From the NCBI RefSeq assembly GCF_014212125.1, contig NZ_JACJVP010000021.1, positions 62,001-126,000 on the forward strand: a stretch of 64,000 nucleotides of DNA, written 5' to 3'. The position numbers and the translations under genes were made by a program. How positions within the stretch are numbered: the first letter of the stretch is position 1; each line of letters starts with the position of its first letter. Shown piece by piece: positions 33,436 to 44,141 of the stretch. Origin of the DNA: Cohnella nanjingensis (lineage in GTDB: Bacteria; Bacillota; Bacilli; Paenibacillales; Paenibacillaceae). The notes beneath the pieces are model-generated. The model ran no database searches and had not been told where the DNA came from. It saw only the letters and a list, made by a program, of their open reading frames with translations.

Positions 33436-34230
33436 CTACGCCCGCAGGATTCGCGTGCCGATGCCGCCTTCCCGCACCGCGCGGCTCAGCACGCGGGGCG
33501 CGGATCCGTCCACGATGAGCACTTCTTGCACGTTGCCGTGGAGGCACGCCATCGCCGCGCGCACCTTCGGGATCATGCCGCCGTAGATCTCGCCGCTCGC
33601 GATCATCTCTTCGATGTCCGCAAACGTGACTTGCGGCAGAACCCGTTTCTCGCCGTCTACGGTCCGCATAATGCCGGGCACGTCCGTCACGACGATCATC
33701 GTGTCGACGCCGAGATGCGAAGCGACCGCGCCCGCCGCCGTGTCGGCGTTGATGTTGTACCGCTGGCCCGCCGCGTCGATGCCGATCGGGGCGATGACCG
33801 GCAGATAGCCGAGCGCCACGACGCCTTCGATCAGCGCGGCGTTGACGCCGGTGACGTCGCCGACGAGGCCGACCTCATGCGCGTTCGCCACGGGCTGCGC
33901 CTCGATCAAGCGTCCGTCCGTACCCGAGAGCCCGAGCGAGCGGGAGCCGCTGCGCTGCAGCTTGCGCACGATCTCTTTGTTGATGCGGCCGGCGAGCACC
34001 ATCTCTACGACGTCGAGCGTCGCTTCGTCGGTGACGCGCAGGCCGTTCAGGAACTTGCTCTCGATACCCAGCTTGCCGAGCGTCTCGTTAATGGCGGGAC
34101 CGCCGCCGTGCACGATGACCGGCTGGACGCCGCTCTCCTGCAGTTCCCTCAAGTCTTGGAAAAAAGCGTCCGGCAGCGCAGCCAGCGTGCTGCCGCCGCA
34201 CTTCATCACGAATCGGTTTGTCGTCGCCAT
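33436..34230 (-). CDS. argB: Acetylglutamate kinase
   Basis: A 264-residue amino-acid kinase fold enzyme. The N-terminal FVMKCGGSTL, VIVHGGGPAINETL and the NINADTAAGAVASHLG nucleotide region are present. It phosphorylates N-acetylglutamate, the committed step that is often feedback-inhibited by arginine. No N-terminal extension is present, so arginine-sensitive hexamers of the long type are unlikely. ATG 34230 follows AGGAGGGAG, 12 bases behind argJ. Confidence 0.96.
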   Translation of the reverse strand: MATTNRFVMKCGGSTLAALPDAFFQDLRELQESGVQPVIVHGGGPAINETLGKLGIESKFLNGLRVTDEATLDVVEMVLAGRINKEIVRKLQRSGSRSLGLSGTDGRLIEAQPVANAHEVGLVGDVTGVNAALIEGVVALGYLPVIAPIGIDAAGQRYNINADTAAGAVASHLGVDTMIVVTDVPGIMRTVDGEKRVLPQVTFADIEEMIASGEIYGGMIPKVRAAMACLHGNVQEVLIVDGSAPRVLSRAVREGGIGTRILRA

Positions 34231-34242
34231 GCCCGCTCCCTC

Positions 34243-35469
34243 CTAGGTCCGGTAAGCGGCGTTGATCCGCACGTAATCGTACGTTAGATCGCAGCCCCAC
34301 GCGAGCGAACGCCCGCTGCCCATATGGAGGTTGACGTTGATGGCGACCGTGTCGCCCTTCAAATAAGCGAGCGCGACCTCTTCGTCGAACGGAATCGGCC
34401 GGGATTGCTCCAGCACGAGGATGTCGCCGAGGCGGACGTCGACCGTGTTCACGTTGACCGGCACGCCCGCGCGCCCGACGGCGGCGATGATGCGTCCCCA
34501 GTTCGCGTCCGCGCCGAACGCGGCGGACTTCACGAGACTCGAACCGATGATGGTCTTGGCGATCGCTTGCGCGGCTTCGTCGCTCTCCGCGCCCTCCACG
34601 GTCGTCTCGATCAGCTTCGTCGCGCCTTCGCCGTCGCGCGCGATCGCCTTCGCGAGCTCTTGGCATACGTAGCGCAGGCCTTCGGCGAACGCTTCCCAAT
34701 CCGCGTGGCCGCGGTTCAGTTCCCGATTGCCTGCAAGGCCGCTCGCCATGGCGACGAGCATGTCGTTCGTGCTCGTGTCGCCGTCGACGGTGATCATGTT
34801 GAACGTCAGGTTCGTCACTTCGCGCAGAAGCGATTGAAGCTCCGCCGCGCCGATGGCGGCATCCGTCGTGACGAAGCCGAGCATCGTCGCCATATTCGGA
34901 TGGATCATGCCCGAGCCCTTGGCCGCGCCCGCGATCGTCACGGCCTGGCCGTCGATCGCGAGCCGCACGCAAGCGGTTTTCTTGACGAGGTCGGTCGTCA
35001 GAATCGCCTGGCAGAAATCATCCGAGCCGTCGGCGTCGGCTTTCAGCCGCCCCGGCAACCGTTCGATGCCCGCGGATACGCGGTCCATCTTCAGCAGTTC
35101 GCCGATGACGCCCGTCGAGGCGACGGCCACTTGGTGCTTCGGCACGCCGATCGCTTCGGCCAGCTGCGCGCGCATCGCAAGCGCGTCCCGGTCGCCCTGC
35201 TCGCCCGTGCAAGCGTTGGCGTTGCCGCTGTTCACGAGGATCGCCCGCAGCGCCCCCTCTTCGGCCAGGCTCTCGCGCGTTACCTGCAGCGGAGCCGCCT
35301 GGAACAAATTCGTCGTGTAGACCGCCGCCGCCGCTGCCGGCACCTCGCAGACGATCGCGCCCAGATCGTGGCGATCCGTTTTCTTCAGACCGCAATGCAG
35401 TCCGCCTGCTGTAAAGCCCTTGGGCGTCGTCACGCCGCCTTCGGGCACGATGTCATACCGCTTCCCCAT
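34243..35469 (-). CDS. argJ: Bifunctional ornithine acetyltransferase / N-acetylglutamate synthase
   Basis: About 408 residues. ArgJ is an N-terminal-nucleophile enzyme that recycles the acetyl group from N-acetylornithine to glutamate. The autoprocessing site is in HPNMATMLGFVTTDA (nucleophile Thr after Ala). The oxyanion stretch STGVIGELLKMD is present. The ATG at 35469 (MGKRYDIVPEGGVTTPKGF) is chosen by family N-terminus. It lies 45 bases behind argC. With ArgJ the cell runs the cyclic acetyl pathway. Confidence 0.95.
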   Translation of the reverse strand: MGKRYDIVPEGGVTTPKGFTAGGLHCGLKKTDRHDLGAIVCEVPAAAAAVYTTNLFQAAPLQVTRESLAEEGALRAILVNSGNANACTGEQGDRDALAMRAQLAEAIGVPKHQVAVASTGVIGELLKMDRVSAGIERLPGRLKADADGSDDFCQAILTTDLVKKTACVRLAIDGQAVTIAGAAKGSGMIHPNMATMLGFVTTDAAIGAAELQSLLREVTNLTFNMITVDGDTSTNDMLVAMASGLAGNRELNRGHADWEAFAEGLRYVCQELAKAIARDGEGATKLIETTVEGAESDEAAQAIAKTIIGSSLVKSAAFGADANWGRIIAAVGRAGVPVNVNTVDVRLGDILVLEQSRPIPFDEEVALAYLKGDTVAINVNLHMGSGRSLAWGCDLTYDYVRINAAYRT

Positions 35470-35514
35470 GGTCAATCCGTTCCCCCGTTTCCCCTGCCGC
35501 ATAGATAGATTCGA

Positions 35515-36573
35515 TCAAGGATAGACCGGGACGAATTCGAGACCCAGCGTCTCTTCCCAGCCCATCATCAAGTTCAAGTTCTGAATCGCCTGTCCGGATG
35601 CGCCCTTCACGAGGTTGTCGATGACCGACACGACCGTGAGGCGCCCCGTCCGCTCGTCCGCCAGCACGCCGATGTCGCAGTAGTTCGAGCCGTACACTTC
35701 CTTCGTCGCCGGCCACGTGCCGGCCTGCCGGACGCGGACGAACTTGCGCCCTTCATAGAACTGCCGATACAGCTCGACGAAGTCGGCGGTGGTGCGGCCG
35801 CGGTCCGTGAGCGAGGCGTACATCGTGCTCATGATGCCGCGGGTCATCGGAACGAGATGCGTCGTGAAGGACGTCGTCACCGGACGGCCCGCCGCACGCG
35901 CGAGCACCTGCTCAATCTCCGGCGTATGCTGATGCTGGTGAATCTTGTAGGCTTTGAAATTCTCGTTCACTTCGGCGTAATGCGAGCTTATATTCAAGCC
36001 CCGGCCGGCGCCCGAGACGCCGGTCTTGGCATCGACGATGATCGTGTCCGGGTCGATCCAGCCCGCCTTCACGGCCGGGTATAGCCCGAGCGTCGTCGCC
36101 GTCGGGAAGCAGCCCGGATTGGAGATGAAGTCCTGGCCCGCCGCTTCGTCGCCGAATAGCTCGCACATGCCGTATACCGCGCGGTCCAGCTCGGCTTGCG
36201 CGGGCGCTTCCTTCTTGTACCACTGGGCGTACGTCTCTCTCGACTTCAACCGGAAGTCCCCGGACAGGTCGATGATCTTCAGCCCCGCCGCGAGAAAGTC
36301 GCCGGCCAGCTTCGTGCTGACGCCGTGCGGGGTGGCGAAGAAGACGACGTCGGCCTTGCCGGCGATGAGCGCGGGATCGACCGCGTCCAGCGTGTCGGTG
36401 CGGATCTCCGTCAGATGCGGATAACCCGCCGCAAAGGGCTCCCCCGCGTTCGATGAGGAAACGACCGAAGTGACGGTCACGCGCGGATGGGCGGCCAACA
36501 GACGAATGAGTTCGACGCCGCCGTAGCCGGTAGAGCCGATGATAGCGGCGCGTACGAGGGAAGAAGATGACAT
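35515..36573 (-). CDS. argC: N-acetyl-gamma-glutamyl-phosphate reductase
   Basis: A 352-residue NADPH-dependent reductase. The nucleotide loop is IIGSTGYGGVELIRLL, and the active-site Cys is in ISNPGCFPTATTL. The HxxQHTPEIEQ block is also present. It is first in argCJBDFGH. The ATG at 36573 follows AGAGGAGCG. Confidence 0.97.
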   Translation of the reverse strand: MSSSSLVRAAIIGSTGYGGVELIRLLAAHPRVTVTSVVSSSNAGEPFAAGYPHLTEIRTDTLDAVDPALIAGKADVVFFATPHGVSTKLAGDFLAAGLKIIDLSGDFRLKSRETYAQWYKKEAPAQAELDRAVYGMCELFGDEAAGQDFISNPGCFPTATTLGLYPAVKAGWIDPDTIIVDAKTGVSGAGRGLNISSHYAEVNENFKAYKIHQHQHTPEIEQVLARAAGRPVTTSFTTHLVPMTRGIMSTMYASLTDRGRTTADFVELYRQFYEGRKFVRVRQAGTWPATKEVYGSNYCDIGVLADERTGRLTVVSVIDNLVKGASGQAIQNLNLMMGWEETLGLEFVPVYP

Positions 36574-36685
36574 AAGGACGCTCCTCTGCGATAAAATATC
36601 GATTGCACCGCCCCTTCGGGAGCGATGCGTGTCCGCAAATCAAGATTGCAAGTCAATGCGTCATTAAAAATGGCAAACTATCCCC

Positions 36686-36714
36686 ATTGTACCGAATTCC
36701 GGCGGGGATGTCTA
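36686..36714 (-). promoter_or_regulatory. Proximal promoter of the arginine operon
   Basis: TAGACA (36709-36714), 17 bases, and TACAAT (36686-36691) on the minus strand, about 113 bases before argC. It has no ARG box of its own. Confidence 0.65.
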
Positions 36715-36751
36715 AAGCCATTCGGCATACTGTTTCCGCTGTTTCTCGATG

Positions 36752-36786
36752 TGAATCATTATACATCCGAATGATTATTTATTCAA
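36752..36786 (-). promoter_or_regulatory. Distal arginine promoter overlapped by two ARG boxes
   Basis: On the minus strand TTGAAT (36781-36786), 17 bases, and TATAAT (36758-36763) form a promoter. One ARG box (TGAATAAATAATCA, 36772-36785) matches 13 of 14 consensus positions, and the second (TGTATAATGATTCA, 36752-36765) matches 12. Their centres are 20 bases apart, right for an ArgR/AhrC hexamer. Binding would cover both the -35 and -10. The site overlaps the last codons of the yitT-family gene. Confidence 0.8.
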
Positions 36787-37704
36787 TGGATGATCGTGAA
36801 ATCCTTCGCCCAACACCTCGGCCGCGCTCGTGATGATGACGAAGGCGCCGGGGTCCGCTTCGCGCACGAGCGCCTTCAGCCGGGACACCTCGTTCTGGCC
36901 GACGACCGTCAGGAGCACCGGGCGATGCTCGCCGGTATAGCCGCCCTCTCCCTGCAGCTTGGTCAGTCCGCGGTCCAAGTCGATGAGCACCGCTTGGCTG
37001 ACCTTGTCGGGCTGCGTGGTCACGATAAAGGCCGCCTTCGACGTCTGCAGGCCGGATTGGACGACGTCGATCGTCTTGCTGGTAACGAACAGGCCGATCA
37101 GGGCGTACAGGGCGTTCTCCGGGGAGATGAGGATGCCGGCGGAGAGAATGACGAGACCGTCCAGGGTCGCGACGGCGATGCCGAGCGTAAGGCCCGTCAA
37201 CCGATGGATGATCTGCGCTGCGACGTCTAGCCCGCCGGTGGAGGCGCGTCCGCGGAAGACGAGGCCGAGGCCGATCCCGACGCCCAGGCCGCCGTAGATG
37301 GCCGCGAGCAGCGGGTTCTGCGTGGGCGGCGTCCAGTGGGCGGTGAGCAGGACGAAGAGCGGCAGCACGACGGAGCCGACGGCGGTCTTGATGCCGAAGC
37401 GGCTGCCGAAGAAGAAGATGCCGGCGATGAAGAGCGGGATGTTGAGCACCCATTGGGTGTAAGCCGGCGGGATGTTCAGCATCGCGTTCACGATGACGGA
37501 GATGCCGGACACGCCGCCGGAGGCGATCTTGTTCGGCAGGAGGAACATGTTGAAGCTGAACGCGACCATAAACGCTCCGACGATCAGGAGGAGGACCGAG
37601 GCCGTCTCCTGGAACGCGCGGGAGCGCGGCTTGCGGCGGCGCTTGTTGGGGCGCGGCTCGGATGGCAGCTGCACGCCGCGGGGGGGATTGGACGAATTGG
37701 ACAC
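36775..37704 (-). CDS. YitT/DUF2179 family membrane protein
   Basis: A 309-residue protein. After a basic N-terminus there are five to six helices (VLLLIVGAFMVAFSFNMFLL, YTQWVLNIPLFIAGIFFFG and so on) with LLPNKIASGGVSGISVI, a family mark. The C-terminal DUF2179 domain (KAAFIVTTQPDKVSQAVL to GAFVIITSAAEVLGEGF) is soluble. Members (YitT, YvjA) are uncharacterised. The start is GTG at 37704 after GAAGGGAAG. It lies between prfB and argC on the same strand. Confidence 0.9.
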   Translation of the reverse strand: MSNSSNPPRGVQLPSEPRPNKRRRKPRSRAFQETASVLLLIVGAFMVAFSFNMFLLPNKIASGGVSGISVIVNAMLNIPPAYTQWVLNIPLFIAGIFFFGSRFGIKTAVGSVVLPLFVLLTAHWTPPTQNPLLAAIYGGLGVGIGLGLVFRGRASTGGLDVAAQIIHRLTGLTLGIAVATLDGLVILSAGILISPENALYALIGLFVTSKTIDVVQSGLQTSKAAFIVTTQPDKVSQAVLIDLDRGLTKLQGEGGYTGEHRPVLLTVVGQNEVSRLKALVREADPGAFVIITSAAEVLGEGFHDHPLNK

Positions 37705-37779
37705 GATGACGACTTCCCTTCAGATACGCATAATCCAGAAATGAATGGGGCGTGAAACGTATATTGCCGCAGGACCAAG

Positions 37780-37820
37780 AAAAAACGGCTTCGCCATGCG
37801 GAAAAGAAGGCGAAGCCGTC
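37780..37820 (-). repeat. Dispersed hairpin repeat, copy D (perfect inverted stem)
   Basis: ACGGCTTCGCC and GGCGAAGCCGT form a perfect 11-base-pair stem on the minus strand, ending in TTTTTT. It is the strongest of the five copies as a terminator and lies about 75 bases upstream of the yitT-family gene. Confidence 0.75.
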
Positions 37821-37881
37821 GTCGGCGAGAACGGTTCGTCGCTAGTTAGGATGCGAGGACGGAACCGATCCGAATGGACAA

Positions 37882-37926
37882 GTAAAAACGGCTTGGCCGT
37901 CTTCCCAAGCGGCGACACGTGTTTAT
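37882..37926 (-). repeat. Dispersed hairpin repeat, copy B
   Basis: It has the same plan as copy A: outer AAACACG/CCGTTTTT, inner TCGCC/GGCCA. The change G-to-C in its small inner stem is matched on the other side (CGGC-CAA-GCCG). It is directly followed by a second hairpin as in copy A. Confidence 0.75.
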
Positions 37927-37932
37927 CGGAGA

Positions 37933-37974
37933 CGTATCAGAAAAGCAGGCGCGAAACTTATCCTTTCTGATACG
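37933..37974 (-). repeat. Second hairpin of repeat copy B
   Basis: CGTATCAGAAA and TTTCTGATACG are inverted repeats around a loop with GCGAAACTTAT. The stem differs from copy A but still pairs. The remaining stretch 37975-38172, down to the prfB stop, holds no gene that I can support. Confidence 0.65.
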
Positions 37975-38172
37975 CTCAAAAAAGTTCCTACACTTCATAG
38001 TGTAAGAACTTGTGGTTCATGCTATGCAAATGCGATTCGGTAGATAAGCGGGATTCGGGAGAGCGGCGTTATCGCGTTTAGATAAACGAAGGGCTTCATC
38101 GGCGTCTGTCTGTTCACGCGGCGCCGGGTACCGGATACGGCTCTCCCGTTCCCACTGGTCTACGTCGGGCGC

Positions 38173-39295
38173 TTAAGCCGACGGATCCTGCTTGATCTGG
38201 CTGCGCAGATAGCCGTCGATGAACGGGTCGAGGTCGCCGTCCATAACCGCTTGCACGTTGCCGGTCTCCACACTGGTACGATGGTCCTTCACCATGCTGT
38301 ACGGATGAAAGACGTAGGAGCGGATCTGGCTGCCCCATGCGATGTCAAGCTGTTCGCCGCGGATCGCCGCCAACTCGGCCTGCTGCTCCTGGATCTTCTT
38401 CTCGTACAGCTTGGATTGGAGCATCTTCATCGCGCGGTCGCGGTTCGAGATCTGCGAACGCTCGGTCTGGCAGGCCACGACAATGCCGGTCGGCAAGTGC
38501 GTGAGCCGGATCGCGGAATCGGTCTTGTTGATGTGCTGACCGCCGGCGCCGCTCGCGCGGTACGTATCGACGCGGAGATCCTCCGGCCGAATCTCGATCT
38601 GAATGTCGTCCGGAATCTCCGGCACGACGTCGCAGGAGACGAACGACGTATGACGGCGTCCCGAGGCGTCGAACGGCGAGATGCGTACGAGGCGGTGAAC
38701 GCCTTTCTCGGCCTTCAGATAGCCGTAGGCATTGTAGCCGCGGACCATGATCGTGACGCTCTTGATGCCGGCTTCGTCGCCCGGCAGGTAGTCCAGCAGC
38801 TCGACTTTGAAGCCCTTCTTCTCCGCCCAGCGCGTGTACATCCGGTAGAGCATGGAGGCCCAATCTTGCGACTCGGTCCCGCCCGCGCCGGGATGCAGCT
38901 CGAGAATGGCGTGAGATTTGTCGTAAGGCTGGTTAAGCAGCAGTTGGAGCTCAAAGCCGTCTACCTTCCCGGTCAGCGCTTTGACGCTGGTCTCCCACTC
39001 CGCTTCCATCTCTTCGTCGGTCTCTTCTTCGAGGATCTCGAGCATGCCTTCCAGATCCTCTTGCTCCGAGGAGAGCTGCTGGTACTGCTCGACGACGCTC
39101 CGAATCGCGTTCAGCTCGGCGATGACGCCTTGCGCTTTGTCGTTGTCGTCCCAGAAGTCGGGGGCGCTCATCTTCTCTTCGAAGTTCGCGATCATCTCTA
39201 ACTTCAGATCTAAGTCAAAGAGACCCCCTAAGGTACTGTAGTCGCTTCGCGGTCTCGCGAAGGTCTTGCTTGTAGGCTGCATCGTTGATGGCCAT
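38173..39295 (-). CDS. prfB: Peptide chain release factor 2, with programmed +1 frameshift
   Basis: RF2 reads UGA and UAA stops. The first 26 codons ([10 protein letters not shown]...LRGSL) run from ATG 39295 to an in-frame TGA at 39215-39217. Translation continues in the +1 frame at GAC, through CTT-TGA-C. AGGGGG lies just before, the classic internal Shine-Dalgarno-like stimulator, so low RF2 raises its own synthesis. The rest has the stop-recognition SPF tripeptide ([10 protein letters not shown]) and the GGQ loop ([12 protein letters not shown]). ATG 39298 is an alternative start. It follows secA as in Bacillus. The broken frame is regulation, not decay. Confidence 0.97.
39215..39235 (-). 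promoter_or_regulatory. RF2 programmed frameshift site
   Basis: On the minus strand AGGGGG, three bases, then CTT-TGA-C. This matches the E. coli and B. subtilis prfB sites in plan and spacing. Confidence 0.97.
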
Positions 39296-39392
39296 CATTC
39301 ATCACCTCATGGGAAAGTTCGTCGCTGCACGACATGCGAAACGGTGCTTCCGCCCGGCGAACCGACGGAAAAGCACCGCTTCCGCGTCATGG

Positions 39393-41903
<2,511 letters not shown>

Positions 41904-41944
41904 GTTTGGACCCCTTCCTTATGCGGGTATGGCCGTATCTACTT

Positions 41945-41973
41945 ATTTTAACAGCTTGAAGATATGGGGGCAA
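41945..41973 (-). promoter_or_regulatory. SigA promoter of secA
   Basis: TTGCCC (41968-41973), 17 bases, TAAAAT (41945-41950) on the minus strand, about 42 bases before the secA start. Confidence 0.65.
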
Positions 41974-42003
41974 GGAACGCCGCGAGGCGCGGCTATTAAT
42001 AAA

Positions 42004-42024
42004 CCCCGGCAATATCTGCCGGGG
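42004..42024 (-). terminator. Terminator of hpf
   Basis: CCCCGGCA and TGCCGGGG around ATATC, followed on the minus strand by TTTATT. It separates hpf from secA. Confidence 0.8.
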
Positions 42025-42041
42025 CATCCAATTGTTAAGTT

Positions 42042-42608
42042 TTAGTTGTCCGACTCGATCAGCCCGTAGGTACCGTCCGTGCGGCGGTAGACTACGTTGA
42101 CTTCCTTCGTGGCGGAGTTCGCAAAGACGTAAAACGTATGTCCGACGAGGTTCATCTGCAAGATCGCTTCATCGACGTCCATGGGCTTGAACTTGAACCG
42201 CTTCGTACGCACGAGCTCGAAATCCTCTTCCTCGTCCACCAGCAGCGCCGCTGCCGTATGTCCCGCCGATCCGGCGTCTTCCCTGAACATGACCTTGGAG
42301 GAGTTCAGGTGCTTCAGCTTCTTGTTCATCTTCGTCTTGTGCTTGCGAATTTGGCGTTCCAGTTTGTCCACTACGAGATCGATCGACGCATACATGTCGC
42401 CGCTCTTCTCTTCCGCCCTCAGCATGAAGTTCGGGAGAGGGATCGTGACCTCGACGGCATGCCGGCCCTTGGTGACGCTGAGGGTGACATGGACATCGGA
42501 TTGGGGAGGCGCTTCAAAATACCGTTCCAGCCGACTGAGCTTCTTCTCGACGTAATCCCGAAGAGCGTTCGTCACTTCCATGCGCTGACCACGAACATTG
42601 TATTTCAT
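42042..42608 (-). CDS. hpf: Long-form ribosome hibernation promoting factor
   Basis: A 188-residue protein. The N-terminal ribosome-binding domain (MKYNVRGQRMEVTNALRDYVEKKL) is followed after a linker by the C-terminal dimerisation domain (RTKRFKFKPMDVDEAILQMNLVGHTFYVF). This long form makes 100S ribosome dimers in resting cells. The ATG at 42608 follows AAGGAGGTTT. It lies upstream of secA as yvyD does in Bacillus. Confidence 0.95.
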   Translation of the reverse strand: MKYNVRGQRMEVTNALRDYVEKKLSRLERYFEAPPQSDVHVTLSVTKGRHAVEVTIPLPNFMLRAEEKSGDMYASIDLVVDKLERQIRKHKTKMNKKLKHLNSSKVMFREDAGSAGHTAAALLVDEEEDFELVRTKRFKFKPMDVDEAILQMNLVGHTFYVFANSATKEVNVVYRRTDGTYGLIESDN

Positions 42609-42634
42609 ATGCTGAAACCTCCTTTGCTGACTCC

Positions 42635-42664
42635 ATTTTAACACAGTCCGAGGAGGCGTTTCAA
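42635..42664 (-). promoter_or_regulatory. SigA promoter of hpf
   Basis: TTGAAA (42659-42664), 18 bases, TAAAAT (42635-42640) on the minus strand, just before the ribosome binding site. Confidence 0.65.
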
Positions 42665-42756
42665 AACATTCCGAAAATAAATGAGAATTTTCTGTTAACT
42701 TGTCTGATCAAGCGCCGAGGTGCAGCGCTCTTAGGTATGGAACCGGGTAAAACTGC

Positions 42757-43590
42757 CTATTCGAATAGCACCTGATCAATCCGATTGACCATCTCCGGAT
42801 GAAGGGTGCAATCCACTTTACGCGCGAACAATAGCCCCGAACCCAGCATCTTCTCCTCGTGGGAAGGATCCAGCACCGATGCATTCAAGGTGAATTGGCC
42901 CGTTTGATCCATGACGATGTATCTTAGATTGTGCTTGAAGTGCGGAAATGCCCCGCCGCTGTTCATCATGACGGTTTGGAAATACGTCTCATCCGACATC
43001 AGGCAGTAGCGATAGTAGTCTGCCATCCGTCGAGGCTGGGAATCGGTCACCAGGTATTCGCAGAAGCTTCTGGTTAGCATGAACCATCCGGACCCGAAAT
43101 GGGATTCCATACCCGGAAAACTTTCGGCAAACATCGGTTTCTCTTCGCCCCGGACAAGGTTCCCCGCTTCGTCTTGCGTGTATGTGAACCTCTCTGTCGC
43201 ATAGCGATGCCCCTTAGGCTCATCGAGGACATGTAAATAGTTGCTTGGATTGACTCTTAGATATTCCTTGATATACGCTTGGGATTTCAGCGGATAGTCC
43301 ACGCCTGATAAGTTAATGAAGTAATCCCAAGCATGATTGGACAATAAATCGGTTATGGCTTGCAGTTGAATCTCCACTTGCGTCCAGGTTCCCCATGTAA
43401 TGTCGCGCGGATCCATGACGGTGATATTGCCAAAATTCGCGAATGCCTGCTCAACCGTTTGCTTATAAGAATCCCCAGCCTTGACGTCGATATGAAGGAG
43501 ATAGACATTCCAGGGATCGTAGATCGCATTGATCGTTCTAAACAGCTGCGACATATTCTGGTGTGCCATGATAAAGTACGCTATCTTCAT
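42757..43590 (-). CDS. Core-2/I-branching (GT14-type) glycosyltransferase
   Basis: A 277-residue protein. The N-terminus MKIAYFIMAHQNMSQLFRTI and VYLLHIDVK match the bacterial core-2/I-branching beta-glycosyltransferase family; INLSGVDYPLKSQAYIKEYL and GSGWFMLTR follow, as in xylosyl/GlcNAc transferases. It lacks a membrane anchor. The ATG at 43590 follows AGAGGTGC. It stands alone between hpf and csp, next to the flagellar glycosylation block, and may add a sugar to flagellin or to an envelope glycan. Confidence 0.85.
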   Translation of the reverse strand: MKIAYFIMAHQNMSQLFRTINAIYDPWNVYLLHIDVKAGDSYKQTVEQAFANFGNITVMDPRDITWGTWTQVEIQLQAITDLLSNHAWDYFINLSGVDYPLKSQAYIKEYLRVNPSNYLHVLDEPKGHRYATERFTYTQDEAGNLVRGEEKPMFAESFPGMESHFGSGWFMLTRSFCEYLVTDSQPRRMADYYRYCLMSDETYFQTVMMNSGGAFPHFKHNLRYIVMDQTGQFTLNASVLDPSHEEKMLGSGLLFARKVDCTLHPEMVNRIDQVLFE

Positions 43591-43640
43591 ATGCTTTGCA
43601 CCTCTTCTCTTTCTCAGCCGAATCCTCCAAGGGGAATAAT

Positions 43641-43668
43641 AAAAAAGCCTCGGATCTCTCCGAGGCGG
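43641..43668 (-). terminator. Terminator of the cold-shock gene
   Basis: GCCTCGG and CCGAGGC around ATCTCT (seven base pairs), followed by TTTTTT on the minus strand. Confidence 0.85.
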
Positions 43669-43737
43669 GGTGGCCGGCAAATCGTTACTAGGTAACCAGT
43701 ATCTCTATTCGTAGGAGCACCAGAAGGTGCCGTATGA

Positions 43738-43935
43738 TTACACTTTAACGACGTTTGCTGCTTGCGGGCCTCTTGCGCCTTGCACAATGTCAAATTCGAC
43801 GGCTTGGCCTTCTTCGAGCGCCTTGTATCCGTCCATTTGGATTGCGGAGAAGTGAACGAACACGTCGCCGCCTTGTTCAGCTTCGATGAAGCCGTAACCT
43901 TTTTCTGCGTTGAACCATTTCACTTTACCTTGCAT
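43738..43935 (-). CDS. Cold-shock protein (CspA/CspB family)
   Basis: A 65-residue OB-fold protein with RNP1 KGYGFIE and RNP2 VFVHFSAI, which binds single-stranded nucleic acid as an RNA chaperone. It ends in ANVVKV. A good SigA promoter lies about 60 bases upstream, and its leader includes AAGGGAA. It is monocistronic. Confidence 0.97.
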   Translation of the reverse strand: MQGKVKWFNAEKGYGFIEAEQGGDVFVHFSAIQMDGYKALEEGQAVEFDIVQGARGPQAANVVKV

Positions 43936-43996
43936 GTGCTACAACATTCCCTTCATGTTCAATTGACATAGGCGATTTGGCCTGGCCCACAACCCG

Positions 43997-44026
43997 AATA
44001 TACCATCATGGAAAGTTTTGTGTCAA
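43997..44026 (-). promoter_or_regulatory. SigA promoter of the cold-shock gene
   Basis: TTGACA (44021-44026), 18 bases, TATATT (43997-44002) on the minus strand. Confidence 0.8.
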
Positions 44027-44141
44027 TGGGTTTTTTGAAAGCGGTGTCAAACTACCTTTATAACCTTGAGAATACCACACCTGATATTAAAGGAGCCTAT
44101 CATCTGGCTGAGCCATGTCACAATGATGCATATCGGTTGAA

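Noticed and set aside
38173-39295. prfB as a pseudogene because of its early stop
   Set aside because: The stop is the conserved RF2 programmed frameshift site with its upstream AGGGGG; the rest of the gene is intact.
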